This document shows positions 7,432-13,837 of a stretch of 16,854 nucleotides of DNA, one piece after another. The notes beneath the pieces are model-generated. The model did no database searches and was not told the origin of the DNA. It saw only the letters and a list, made by a program, of their open reading frames with translations. The stretch's first letter is position 1, and each line of letters starts with the position of its first letter. A program made the translations under genes and the position numbers. The DNA comes from JBOGZD01 sp050697155 (GTDB lineage Bacteria > Actinomycetota > Thermoleophilia > Solirubrobacterales > 70-9), in NCBI GenBank assembly GCA_050697155.1, contig JBOGZD010000064.1, forward strand, positions 1 to 16,854, in the 5' to 3' direction.

Positions 7432-9005
7432 TCGTCGCAAACCACCACGATCCCGGCAGCCGCTGGTTCGCCCACGGTGGTCTCGCTGTATGCGAACTCC
7501 CGACAGTTCCCACCGGCTGCTGCTGTCACCGTCCCGACCTTGTCGTCAACCGCCGCTTCACCCCGCTCGAGGATCAGGCCCGGATAGAACGCCAGCGCGA
7601 CGATCACGCCGACGAGCGGCACCAGCACGGCGCCGTCCCCGACCGTGATCTCGCGCGATTCCGCGCCCTCCGGCAGCCGGTTGTGCATCGTTCGCTGGTA
7701 GAGGCGCAGCGCGTAGAAGGCGGCGAGCGCAACCCCGATCCCAGCGACCAGCGCGTAGACGATCTTCGCCTGGAAGACGCCGTTGAGGATGTAGAACTCG
7801 CCGATGAAGTTGGCCGACCCGGGCATCGCCAGGGTCGCCATCGTCACCACCAAGAACAGTCCCGCGAGCACGGGGGCGCGGAGCGCGAGCCCGCCCATCC
7901 GACGCAGGTCCTCGGTCCCGGCGCGCTCGTAGAGCACCGCGATGATCAGGAACACCGCGGCCACCGCGAGCCCGTGGTTGACCATCTGAAGCACCGCGCC
8001 GTCGGCGCCGTCGGCGCGCAGCGAGAAGACCCCGATGGTGACGAAGCCGAGCTGGGCGATCGACGAGTAGCCGGCGATCAGGCGCACGTTGGTCTGCGTG
8101 AACGCCATCACCGAGCCGTAGAGGATCGAGGCGACGCCGATCACCAGCACCAGCTCCTGGAAGGTCGCCGTCGCGTCGGGGTAGAGCGGAAAGACGACGC
8201 GCAGGAAGCCGTAGGCGCCGACCTTGGAGAGCACGCCCGAGAGCAGCGCCAGCACCGGCAGCGGCGCCGCCCGGTAGGCGTCCGGCATCCAGCCGTGGAT
8301 CGGGAAGGCCGGCATCTTGACCAGGAAGGCGGCGGCGAAGAAGCAGAAGATCCATTCCTGGCTTCCCTCCGAGAGCAGGTTCGCGCGCAGGTCGGCGATC
8401 GCGAAGCTGAGCTCGCCGCCGGTCTGGTTCGCGGCGAGGATCGCGGTCGCGATCGCGCCCACCAGCATCAGCAGCGAGCCGACCAGCGTGTAGACGATCA
8501 TCTTCGTCGTCGCCGCGATCCGGTTGCGGCCGCCGAAGATGCCGATCAGGAAGTAGAACGGCACCAGCATCAGGTCGAAGAAGAGGACGAACAGGAGCAG
8601 GTCCTGGGCGAGGAACGCGCCAAGCACCGCTGTCTCGCCGAGCCCGAGCAGGAAGTAGTAGAGCCTCGTCCGGCCCGGGTCGGCCGGCGCCTCGGCTGAC
8701 CCGGGATAGCCGCGCAGGGCGCTGAACACGGTCGCCGCGGCCCAGAGCAGCGCCGTGAGCCCGACCAGGAAGAGGCTGATCCCGTCGACGCCGAGCTGGT
8801 AGCGCACCCCGAGCTCGCTGATCCAGCTCGCGTCGACGGTGTGCTGGAGGCCGGCCGCATCGGTGTCGAAATCGGCCACCAGCCCGGCGGCGAGGCCGAG
8901 GGCGACCAGCGACCCGGCAACGGCCAGCCACGGCGCCGTCCGTCGAGGGGCCAGCATGCAGGCGAGCCCGAACCCGAGCGGCAGCCACAACAGCAGGCTC
9001 AGCAT
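7428..9005 (-). CDS. nuoM: NADH-quinone oxidoreductase subunit M (complex I antiporter-like)
   Basis: A 525-residue multi-helix membrane subunit of complex I with the proton-antiporter M fold. Landmark sequences are LMLVPFYFLIGIFGG (TM5), VKMPAFPIHGWMPDAY with Lys230 (TM7), LLSGVLSKVGAYGFLRV with Lys261 (TM8) and NFIGEFYIL with the late glutamate (TM12). At the position of the essential E. coli NuoM Glu144 it has Asp144 (FFDLMLVP), a conservative change. ATG 9005 is chosen because it gives the usual NuoM beginning (MLSLLLWLPL) and has GGAG 6 bases upstream; GTG 9020, inside the repeat array, would add five residues. The last 30 residues form an unusual polar tail with two cysteines (NCREFAY and VVCDE). 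It ends in an ATGA overlap with nuoN. Confidence 0.95.
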   Translation of the reverse strand: MLSLLLWLPLGFGLACMLAPRRTAPWLAVAGSLVALGLAAGLVADFDTDAAGLQHTVDASWISELGVRYQLGVDGISLFLVGLTALLWAAATVFSALRGYPGSAEAPADPGRTRLYYFLLGLGETAVLGAFLAQDLLLFVLFFDLMLVPFYFLIGIFGGRNRIAATTKMIVYTLVGSLLMLVGAIATAILAANQTGGELSFAIADLRANLLSEGSQEWIFCFFAAAFLVKMPAFPIHGWMPDAYRAAPLPVLALLSGVLSKVGAYGFLRVVFPLYPDATATFQELVLVIGVASILYGSVMAFTQTNVRLIAGYSSIAQLGFVTIGVFSLRADGADGAVLQMVNHGLAVAAVFLIIAVLYERAGTEDLRRMGGLALRAPVLAGLFLVVTMATLAMPGSANFIGEFYILNGVFQAKIVYALVAGIGVALAAFYALRLYQRTMHNRLPEGAESREITVGDGAVLVPLVGVIVALAFYPGLILERGEAAVDDKVGTVTAAAGGNCREFAYSETTVGEPAAAGIVVVCDE

Positions 9006-9008
9006 CGC

Positions 9009-9015
9009 CCGCTCC
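9009..9015 (-). promoter_or_regulatory. ribosome binding site deciding the nuoM start
   Basis: GGAGCGG in the message places GGAG 6 bases before ATG 9005. It overlaps neither repeat nor stop codon and favours ATG 9005 over GTG 9020. Confidence 0.55.
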
Positions 9016-9019
9016 AACA

Positions 9020-9050
9020 CTGGCGACTGGCGACTGGCGACTGGCGACTG
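9020..9050 (-). repeat. four-copy heptamer array (TCGCCAG in the mRNA sense) between nuoL and nuoM
   Basis: Four perfect tandem copies of CTGGCGA on the + strand (9020-9047) plus a partial copy. In the nuo message they read (C)CAG-type lead, then TCGCCAG x4, starting directly after the nuoL TGA (9054-9052). An identical array lies after the nuoK stop. The array is not a multiple of three, is not self-complementary and forms no hairpin alone. No CRISPR-like spacer is present. Confidence 0.9.
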
Positions 9051-9051
9051 A

Positions 9052-11058
9052 TCACGAGCTCACCGCCAGGAAGTAGACGCCGAGCGCGGCGAAGCCTCCG
9101 ACCAGCAGCAGGGCGTAGGCGCGCACGAACCCCGATTGGGCGCCGCGGACCGTCGCGCCCGCCCCGCGGACGATCCCGACCGCGCCGTTGACGATCCCCT
9201 GTACGACCACCCGCTCGAACACGAACGTCGCGAAGCCTCCGAGCACGACCACCGGCCGGTAGACGAGCGCGTCCTGAAGCTCGTCGAAGTACCACTTGTT
9301 GAACAGGAAGGTGTGGACGGCGGCGAAGCGGTCCCGAAGGCGGGCGGTGATCCCCGGGCGGGTGACGTAGCAGACCCAGGCGAGCGAGATCCCGACCACC
9401 GCCATCGCCGCCCCGGCGGCGAGCCCGAGCCAGGCCGAGGAGCTCGACGGCACCAGGTCGTGGAAGCCGGACTCCTCGAAGGTGGGCTCGAAGAACGTCT
9501 CGATCACGTCGGTGGCCCCGGGGATCTGCACCATCCCGCCGACCAGCGAGGCGATCCCGAGCACCACCATCGCGATCGCCATCGGCTGCGCGCGCTCGGC
9601 GACGTGGTGCTCTGGCCCGGGGAAGCCGACGTCGGTGTCCTCGGGCTCGCCGGTCATCGGGTTCTCGGGCTCGGCGTGGGCGAGGTGGCCCCACTCGAGG
9701 TCGCGCGCCTCCGAACACGGATCGCCGGCGACGACCCGGAAGCCGATCCGGAAGGCATAGAAGGCAGTGAGCAGTGCGGCGAGGTAGCCGCCGACGGCGA
9801 AGATCCAGTACATCCCGCCGCGCTCGGCGGCGAAGACGAGGATCTCGTCCTTGGAGAAGAAGCCGGAGGTTCCCGGGAACCCGGCGAGTGCGAGCGCCCC
9901 GACGATCAGCAGGACTGAGGTCAGCGGCAGGGCGCGGCGAAAACCGCTCATCCGGTCGATGTCCTGGCGGTTGGCCATCGCCGCGATCACCGACCCCGCG
10001 GCCATGAACAGCAGCGCCTTGAAGAAGGCGTGGGTCATCAGGTGGAAGAGCCCGGCGCCGTAGGCGCCGATCGAGACGCCGACGACCATGTAGCCGATCT
10101 GGCTCATGGTCGAGTAGGCGATGATCCGCTTGAGATCGGTGACCACCAGCGCGATCGACGCCGCGACGATCAGCGTCGCCAGCCCGATGAAGGCGCCGAT
10201 GTCGGCCGCGGTCGGGGCGAGCTCGAAGAGCGGGAACATGCGCGCGATCAGATAGACGCCCGCGGTGACCATGGTCGCGGCGTGGATCAACGCCGAGACC
10301 GGCGTCGGGCCCTCCATCGCGTCGGGAAGCCAGGTGTGCAGCGGCAGCTGCGCCGACTTCGCGAAGGCGCCGACGAGCAGCAGCACGCAGATCGCGACCA
10401 CCACTCCTTCGTTGGTGGTGAACGCCTCGGGCGCCGCCTCGAACGACTCCAGGAAGTCGAACGTGCCGAGCTCGCGGAAGACGAACAACGCGGCGACCAC
10501 CAGCCCGACGTCCCCGATCACGTTGATCACGAACGCCTTCATCCCCGCCGCGGTCGCGGTCCCCCGCCGGTACCAGAAGCTGATCAGCGCGTAGGAGGCA
10601 AAGCCGACGAACGCCCAGCCGATGATCAGGACGATGAAGTTGCCGGCCAGGACCAGCAGCAGCATCGAGAAGACGAAGAAGTTGAGGTAGGAGAAAAAGC
10701 GCGCGTAGCCGCGGTCGGAGTCGAGGTAGGCGATCGAGTAGAGGTGGATCAGCGCCGAGACCCCGGTCACCACCAGGCACATGAACACCGACAGCGGGTC
10801 GACGAGGATCCCGAGCTCGATCTCGAGGCCGGCGGCTGAGGCGTAGTCCCACGCCGAATCGGTGAGCTGGCGGGCGTCGTGGGGCTCGGAGAGAAGCTCG
10901 CCAAGCGACGCGAGCGAGAACGCGAACGCGAGCCCGATCGCCGCGGTGCCGACCCACCCCGCCGTTCGCCCCGGCAGCGCCCGCCAGCCGAGCGCGATCA
11001 CGAGGCTGCCGACCAGCGGGAGCGCAAGGACCAACCACGCGTACGAGGTAGCGCTCAC
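9052..11058 (-). CDS. nuoL: NADH-quinone oxidoreductase subunit L (complex I antiporter-like)
   Basis: A 668-residue, about 16-helix distal subunit of the complex I proton-pumping arm. Conserved features are HLYSIAYLDSDRGYARFFSYL, AKSAQLPLHTWLPDAMEGPTP with Lys234 (TM7), SALIHAATMVTAGVYLIAR (TM8 His), IIAYSTMSQIGYM and GFFSKDEIL (late Lys). The TM5 motif usually written WExVGLxSY reads GWAFVGFASY, with Ala149 where other NuoL proteins have the functional glutamate. The C-terminal part contains the long insertion before the last helices seen in NuoL. GTG 11058 is chosen because the typical NuoL start (YAWLVLALPLVGSL) follows. An in-frame ATG at 11136 would start inside nuoK and translate through the heptamer array. 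It has no clear Shine-Dalgarno. The two flanking spacers are both 46 bases. Confidence 0.93.
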   Translation of the reverse strand: MSATSYAWLVLALPLVGSLVIALGWRALPGRTAGWVGTAAIGLAFAFSLASLGELLSEPHDARQLTDSAWDYASAAGLEIELGILVDPLSVFMCLVVTGVSALIHLYSIAYLDSDRGYARFFSYLNFFVFSMLLLVLAGNFIVLIIGWAFVGFASYALISFWYRRGTATAAGMKAFVINVIGDVGLVVAALFVFRELGTFDFLESFEAAPEAFTTNEGVVVAICVLLLVGAFAKSAQLPLHTWLPDAMEGPTPVSALIHAATMVTAGVYLIARMFPLFELAPTAADIGAFIGLATLIVAASIALVVTDLKRIIAYSTMSQIGYMVVGVSIGAYGAGLFHLMTHAFFKALLFMAAGSVIAAMANRQDIDRMSGFRRALPLTSVLLIVGALALAGFPGTSGFFSKDEILVFAAERGGMYWIFAVGGYLAALLTAFYAFRIGFRVVAGDPCSEARDLEWGHLAHAEPENPMTGEPEDTDVGFPGPEHHVAERAQPMAIAMVVLGIASLVGGMVQIPGATDVIETFFEPTFEESGFHDLVPSSSSAWLGLAAGAAMAVVGISLAWVCYVTRPGITARLRDRFAAVHTFLFNKWYFDELQDALVYRPVVVLGGFATFVFERVVVQGIVNGAVGIVRGAGATVRGAQSGFVRAYALLLVGGFAALGVYFLAVSS

Positions 11059-11072
11059 GCCGGTGTCCCGAC

Positions 11073-11104
11073 CTGGCGACTGGCGACTGGCGACTGGCGA
11101 CTGG
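11073..11104 (-). repeat. four-copy heptamer array (TCGCCAG in the mRNA sense) between nuoK and nuoL
   Basis: Four perfect tandem copies of CTGGCGA on the + strand (11073-11100) plus CTGG. In the message the array begins right after the nuoK TGA (11107-11105), exactly as the second array follows nuoL. The core is identical to the array at 9020-9050, which lies 2053 bases away in the same orientation. Confidence 0.9.
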
Positions 11105-11404
11105 TCACCCGCGCAGCCCCCGTATCTCGTCGACATCCAGCGGCACCCGCCGCCTGAACATCGCCACGATCAACCCCAGCCCGACGACCACCTCACAGGC
11201 GGCGACGACCATGACCACGAGCGCGAACACCTGGCCGTCCTCGTTCCCGAGCGAGCGCGCAAACGCGACCAGCGCGAGGTTGCCCGCGTTCAGCATCAGC
11301 TCGAGGCAGAGCAGGATCACCAGCGGGCTGCGCCGCAGCAGCACGCCTCCGGCGCCGACCGCGAACAGCAGGGCCGAGAGCACCAGGTACCACTCGGTGG
11401 CCAA
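11105..11404 (-). CDS. nuoK: NADH-quinone oxidoreductase subunit K
   Basis: A 99-residue, three-helix membrane subunit of complex I (the MnhC/NuoK type) that links the antiporter-like subunits to the quinone arm. Both buried glutamates that matter for proton transfer are present: Glu35 (LLCLELMLNAGNLALVAF) and Glu71 (AACEVVVGLGL). The length is normal for the family. The start is TTG 11404, directly adjoining the nuoJ stop (TAG 11407-11405). GAGGAGAG ends 7 bases upstream within the nuoJ tail, which supports this rare start and coupling to nuoJ. It ends one base before the first heptamer array. Confidence 0.95.
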   Translation of the reverse strand: MATEWYLVLSALLFAVGAGGVLLRRSPLVILLCLELMLNAGNLALVAFARSLGNEDGQVFALVVMVVAACEVVVGLGLIVAMFRRRVPLDVDEIRGLRG

Positions 11405-11929
11405 CTACCGGCTCTCCTCGCGCCTTCTGCCGGCCAGCACCACCGCGCCGACGGCGGCGATCAGCAGCAGCATCGAGGCGGCCTCGAAGACGATCAGGAA
11501 ACGCTCGAGCAGGAGCTCGCCGATCGACGCGGGCGAGCCGAAGCCGAGCTCGATCGTCGGACCCTCGGACTCGACCGCCTTCAGCCCGGTGCCGATCACT
11601 GCGATCGAGAGCTCGACGAAGAGCGCCGCGGCGAGCAGCGGCGCGAGCAGCCGCTGGCCCGGGATCGGCTCCCAGATCGGCTCCTCGACGGCGCCGACGT
11701 AGGCGGCGACGAACAGGTAGAGGACCATCACCGCCCCGGCGTAGACCACCACCTGGGCGGCCGCGATGAACTCCGCGTGCAGGATCAGGAACAGCCCCGC
11801 CAGCGACACCAGATGGACGATCAGGGCCAGCACGCTGTAGAAGGGATTGCGCATGGCGATCACAGCGATCGCCCCGCCCAGGGCGCCGATCGCACCGGCG
11901 AAGAAGGCGACCTCCTCCATCGCGGGCAT
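11405..11929 (-). CDS. nuoJ: NADH-quinone oxidoreductase subunit J
   Basis: A 174-residue membrane subunit of complex I with about five helices, including the diagnostic HAEFIAAAQVVVYAGAVMVLYLFV segment (about 51-74; TM3 with the pi-bulge region) and ALIVHLVSLAGLFLIL before it. A C-terminal helix ends in a basic tail (RRREESR). It is the first nuo gene in the window. ATG 11929 and ATG 11920 (MEEVAFF) are both possible; neither has a Shine-Dalgarno, and a strong hairpin lies only 6 bases upstream of 11929. The frame stays open far upstream to 12781, but that part is antisense to the racemase gene and reads as non-membrane Arg/Ala sequence. Co-transcription with nuoK-nuoN is very likely. Confidence 0.92.
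   Translation of the reverse strand: MPAMEEVAFFAGAIGALGGAIAVIAMRNPFYSVLALIVHLVSLAGLFLILHAEFIAAAQVVVYAGAVMVLYLFVAAYVGAVEEPIWEPIPGQRLLAPLLAAALFVELSIAVIGTGLKAVESEGPTIELGFGSPASIGELLLERFLIVFEAASMLLLIAAVGAVVLAGRRREESR
11412..11419 (-). promoter_or_regulatory. ribosome binding site for nuoK
   Basis: GAGGAGAG in the message, 7 bases before TTG 11404, supports the unusual TTG start of nuoK. Confidence 0.6.
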
Positions 11930-12070
11930 GCTATTCCGGGCGGCGGGGAGCCGCCCGGGGATCGCCGCCGGTTTGCGCCGTTCGCCACAACCGGGGCCCG
12001 CGAATAGGATCTCCGGCTTGAGCGCGGAGCAGATTTCGATGGTTGTGGTGCGAAGCGCGATCCAGGTGTG
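11930..12070. other. divergent intergenic region between nuoJ and the racemase gene, with hairpin
   Basis: About 140 bases separate the divergent starts of nuoJ (-) and the racemase-type gene (+), so promoters in both directions are expected here. I see no convincing -35/-10 pair. The clearest element is a perfect 9-base-pair inverted repeat, CCGGGCGGC (11936-11944) and GCCGCCCGG (11950-11958), with a 5-base loop. In the nuoJ leader it would fold immediately before the start codon. No T-run follows on either strand. Confidence 0.5.
11936..11958 (-). promoter_or_regulatory. 9-bp GC hairpin in the nuoJ leader
   Basis: A perfect inverted repeat with a 5-base loop lies 6 bases upstream of ATG 11929 in the message. 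It would occupy the place of a ribosome binding site, so it may control nuoJ translation, belong to a different start, or act as a protein site in DNA. Its function is inferred only from position. Confidence 0.45.
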
Positions 12071-13207
12071 ATGGGTCCGCTGAGCGGAGTGCGGGTGGTC
12101 GAGATCGCGAGCATCGGCCCGGGGCCGTTCGCCGGGATGATGCTCGCCGACATGGGCGCGGACGTGGTCCGGCTCGAGCGCCCCGCCGGCGCCGCCGGCG
12201 CGCTCGGGGCGGGCGCCTGGAACCACATGCACCGCGGGCGCCCCTCGGTCGGCATCGACCTGAAGAACCCGCAGGGCCGCGACCTCGCGCTGCGCCTGGT
12301 CGAGGGCGCGGATGCGCTGATCGAGGGGTTTCGCCCCGGGGTGATGGAGCGGCTCGGGCTCGGCCCCGACGAGTGCCTGGCCCGCAACCCGCGGCTGGTC
12401 TACGGGCGGATGACCGGCTACGGGCAGGACGGCCCGATGTCGAGCGTCGCCGGCCACGACATCAACTACATCTCGCTCGCCGGGGTGTTGGGGGCGATCG
12501 CGCGCCGCGGGGAGCGGCCCATGTTCCCGATGAACATGGTCGCCGACTTCGGGGGCGGCGGGATGCTGCTGGCCTTCGGCGTCGTCTGCGCGGTGCTCGA
12601 GGCGCGCTCGTCGGGCGAGGGCCAGGTGGTCGACGCGGCGATGGTCGAGGGCTCCGCGGTGCTCTCGACCCTGATCCATGCCCTGCGCGGGGCCGGGATG
12701 TGGACCGACGAGCCGGGCACGAACCTGCTCGACTCCGGCGCCCACTTCTACGAGGTCTACGAGACGGCCGACGGCGGCCACATCGCGGTCGGCGCGCTCG
12801 AGCCCCAGTTCTACGCCGAGCTGCTGCGCCTGCTCGAGCTCGACCCCGACGAGTTCCCGCAGATGGACCAGTCCCGCTGGCCGGAGCTCAAGCAGCGCTT
12901 CGCCGAGCTCTTCAGGACCAAGACCCGCGACGAATGGGCCGAGATCCTCGAACCGGCGGAGGCATGCACGACCCCGGTCCTCGGCCTCGCCGAGGCCCCC
13001 TCACACCGCCACAACACCGCCCGCAACGTCTTCATCGAGGTCGGCGGCGCCACCCAGCCCGCCCCTGCGCCCCGCTTCGGCCGCACCCAGCCCGAGACGC
13101 CGACCCCCGCGCCCGACCCGGGCGCCAACACGGACGAGGCGCTCGCGGCCTGGGGCGTCGCCTCCGAGGAGATCGCCTCGTTGCGCGAGTCCGGCGCAAT
13201 CGCCTGA
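12071..13207 (+). CDS. CaiB/BaiF family CoA-transferase-fold protein, alpha-methylacyl-CoA racemase type
   Basis: 378 residues of the type III CoA-transferase fold (MGPLSGVRVVEIASIGPGPF, a typical start). The racemase signature residues of mycobacterial MCR/AMACR are in place: His129 (AGHDINYI), Asp159 (MVADFGGGGMLLAFG) and the Glu in AVGALEPQFYAEL. In that family the His and Asp/Glu exchange the alpha-proton of (R)- and (S)-2-methylacyl-CoA, letting branched-chain acids enter beta-oxidation. The aspartate that forms the acyl anhydride in true CoA-transferases is not needed. ATG 12071 is chosen; GTG 12068 adds one residue, and a CCAGGTG stretch just upstream may serve as the ribosome binding site. 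It is divergent from nuoJ and convergent with the VOC gene. The acyl-CoA dehydrogenase and thiolase nearby fit the same pathway. Confidence 0.88.
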   Translation: MGPLSGVRVVEIASIGPGPFAGMMLADMGADVVRLERPAGAAGALGAGAWNHMHRGRPSVGIDLKNPQGRDLALRLVEGADALIEGFRPGVMERLGLGPDECLARNPRLVYGRMTGYGQDGPMSSVAGHDINYISLAGVLGAIARRGERPMFPMNMVADFGGGGMLLAFGVVCAVLEARSSGEGQVVDAAMVEGSAVLSTLIHALRGAGMWTDEPGTNLLDSGAHFYEVYETADGGHIAVGALEPQFYAELLRLLELDPDEFPQMDQSRWPELKQRFAELFRTKTRDEWAEILEPAEACTTPVLGLAEAPSHRHNTARNVFIEVGGATQPAPAPRFGRTQPETPTPAPDPGANTDEALAAWGVASEEIASLRESGAIA

Positions 13208-13234
13208 GCCCGGCGGCCCGGGCCTTCGGGGACC

Positions 13235-13273
13235 GTCCTGGTTAGGTGGTCGTATAGACCACTTAGGCAGGAC
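13235..13273. promoter_or_regulatory. 17-bp imperfect inverted repeat between convergent genes
   Basis: GTCCTG and GTGGTC pair with GACCAC and CAGGAC around a GTATA loop. The five middle positions (13241-13245 with 13263-13267) add two A-T pairs, two G-T wobbles and one mismatch, so the stem is nearly continuous over 17 pairs. It lies between the ends of the racemase gene (+) and the VOC gene (-). The position suggests a bidirectional terminator, but no T-run follows on either strand, so a protein-binding site is also possible. Confidence 0.6.
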
Positions 13274-13289
13274 AGTCCACTCGCGCGGC

Positions 13290-13676
13290 TCAGGCGGGGG
13301 GCGCGTAGCGGTGGTGGAGCGCCAAGGCGTTTCCGTCCGGGTCCTCGAAGAACGTCTGGTGGCAGACGCCGGAGTCGAGGATCTCGCCCTCGAACTCAAC
13401 CCCGCGTGACTCGAGCTCGGCGCGGGCGGTCTCGACGTCGTCGACGCGCAGCTCGATCGGATGGTTGTTGGCCTGGGGGTCGATCCCGAACGCGTCGGAC
13501 TGCATCACCGCGATCGTCAGGTTCCCGGTCTCGAACTCGGCCGCGGGCATGTCTCCCCACCGTTTTGATTCGGGTAGGCCCAGGACGTTGCCGTAGAACT
13601 CGACCGCGGCGTCGAAGTCCTTGGTCGACACGGTGATGAAGTCGGTCCCGGTGATCAGGGATGTCTTTGCAGGCAT
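13290..13676 (-). CDS. VOC superfamily protein (glyoxalase-like)
   Basis: A 128-residue single VOC protein: TDFITVSTKDFDAAVEFYGN in the first module, then HPIELRVDDVETARAELESRGVEFEGE and FFEDPDGNALALHHRY in the second. The first-module histidine ligand position holds Val and the final Glu is replaced in the DPDGNALAL strand. Metal coordination may therefore differ from glyoxalase I, and the substrate cannot be guessed. ATG 13676 has a perfect AAGGAGG 4 bases upstream. This leader is AT-richer than its surroundings, and TTGACC in the message at 13716-13711 could be a -35, but no clean -10 is seen. It reads in the same direction as the acyl-CoA dehydrogenase but is separated from it by 161 bases and a large palindrome, so it probably has its own promoter. 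Confidence 0.85.
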   Translation of the reverse strand: MPAKTSLITGTDFITVSTKDFDAAVEFYGNVLGLPESKRWGDMPAAEFETGNLTIAVMQSDAFGIDPQANNHPIELRVDDVETARAELESRGVEFEGEILDSGVCHQTFFEDPDGNALALHHRYAPPA

Positions 13677-13680
13677 CGAA

Positions 13681-13687
13681 CCTCCTT
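13681..13687 (-). promoter_or_regulatory. perfect Shine-Dalgarno of the VOC gene
   Basis: AAGGAGG in the message, 4 bases before ATG 13676. It is the strongest ribosome binding site in the window and fixes the start. Confidence 0.75.
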
Positions 13688-13710
13688 AGTCGCAGCTCTC
13701 AACGATGCAT

Positions 13711-13722
13711 GGTCAATAGACC
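13711..13722. promoter_or_regulatory. short palindrome GGTC-N4-GACC upstream of the VOC gene
   Basis: GGTCAATAGACC is an inverted repeat with 4-base arms. It shares GGTC and TAGACC with the core of the larger repeat downstream of the VOC gene (GGTCGTATAGACC, 13249-13261). It overlaps the TTGACC that could serve as a -35 for the VOC gene. A possible operator; confidence is low because the arms are short. Confidence 0.3.
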
Positions 13723-13766
13723 GCCGCGCCCCCGACAACTCATCGCCCGGCGGCAACATCCGACAT

Positions 13767-13810
13767 GCGTGAAGGGTTTGGCACCCCCTGGGGGCCCAAA
13801 TGATTCACGC
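13767..13810. terminator. 44-base imperfect palindrome after the acyl-CoA dehydrogenase gene
   Basis: GCGTGAA (13767-13773) pairs with TTCACGC (13804-13810), TTTGG with CCAAA inside it, and CCCCC with GGGGG around a central T at 13789. It lies 27 bases beyond the acyl-CoA dehydrogenase stop and upstream of the VOC gene, both on the - strand. In RNA it could form a long stem, which suits a transcription end or processing site, but no U-tract follows. Factor-dependent termination or a protein-binding site remain possible. Confidence 0.45.
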
Positions 13811-13837
13811 GAGCGACGGCCGCACCCCGCCACCGGA

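Noticed and set aside
9020..11104. Heptamer arrays as a CRISPR array or transposon ends
   Set aside because: Units are 7 bases with no spacers, both arrays are in direct orientation, and no cas or transposase gene is visible.
11059..11136. NuoL starting at ATG 11136 inside nuoK
   Set aside because: It would translate through the heptamer array and add a polar leader before the first helix. GTG 11058 gives the normal NuoL beginning.
11405..12781. Long minus-strand open frame extending nuoJ far upstream
   Set aside because: The part beyond 11929 is antisense to the well-conserved racemase gene and encodes Arg/Ala/His-rich sequence without membrane helices.
13235..13273. Standard intrinsic terminator
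   Set aside because: The stem is strong, but no T-run follows on either strand, so I list it as an inverted repeat of open function.
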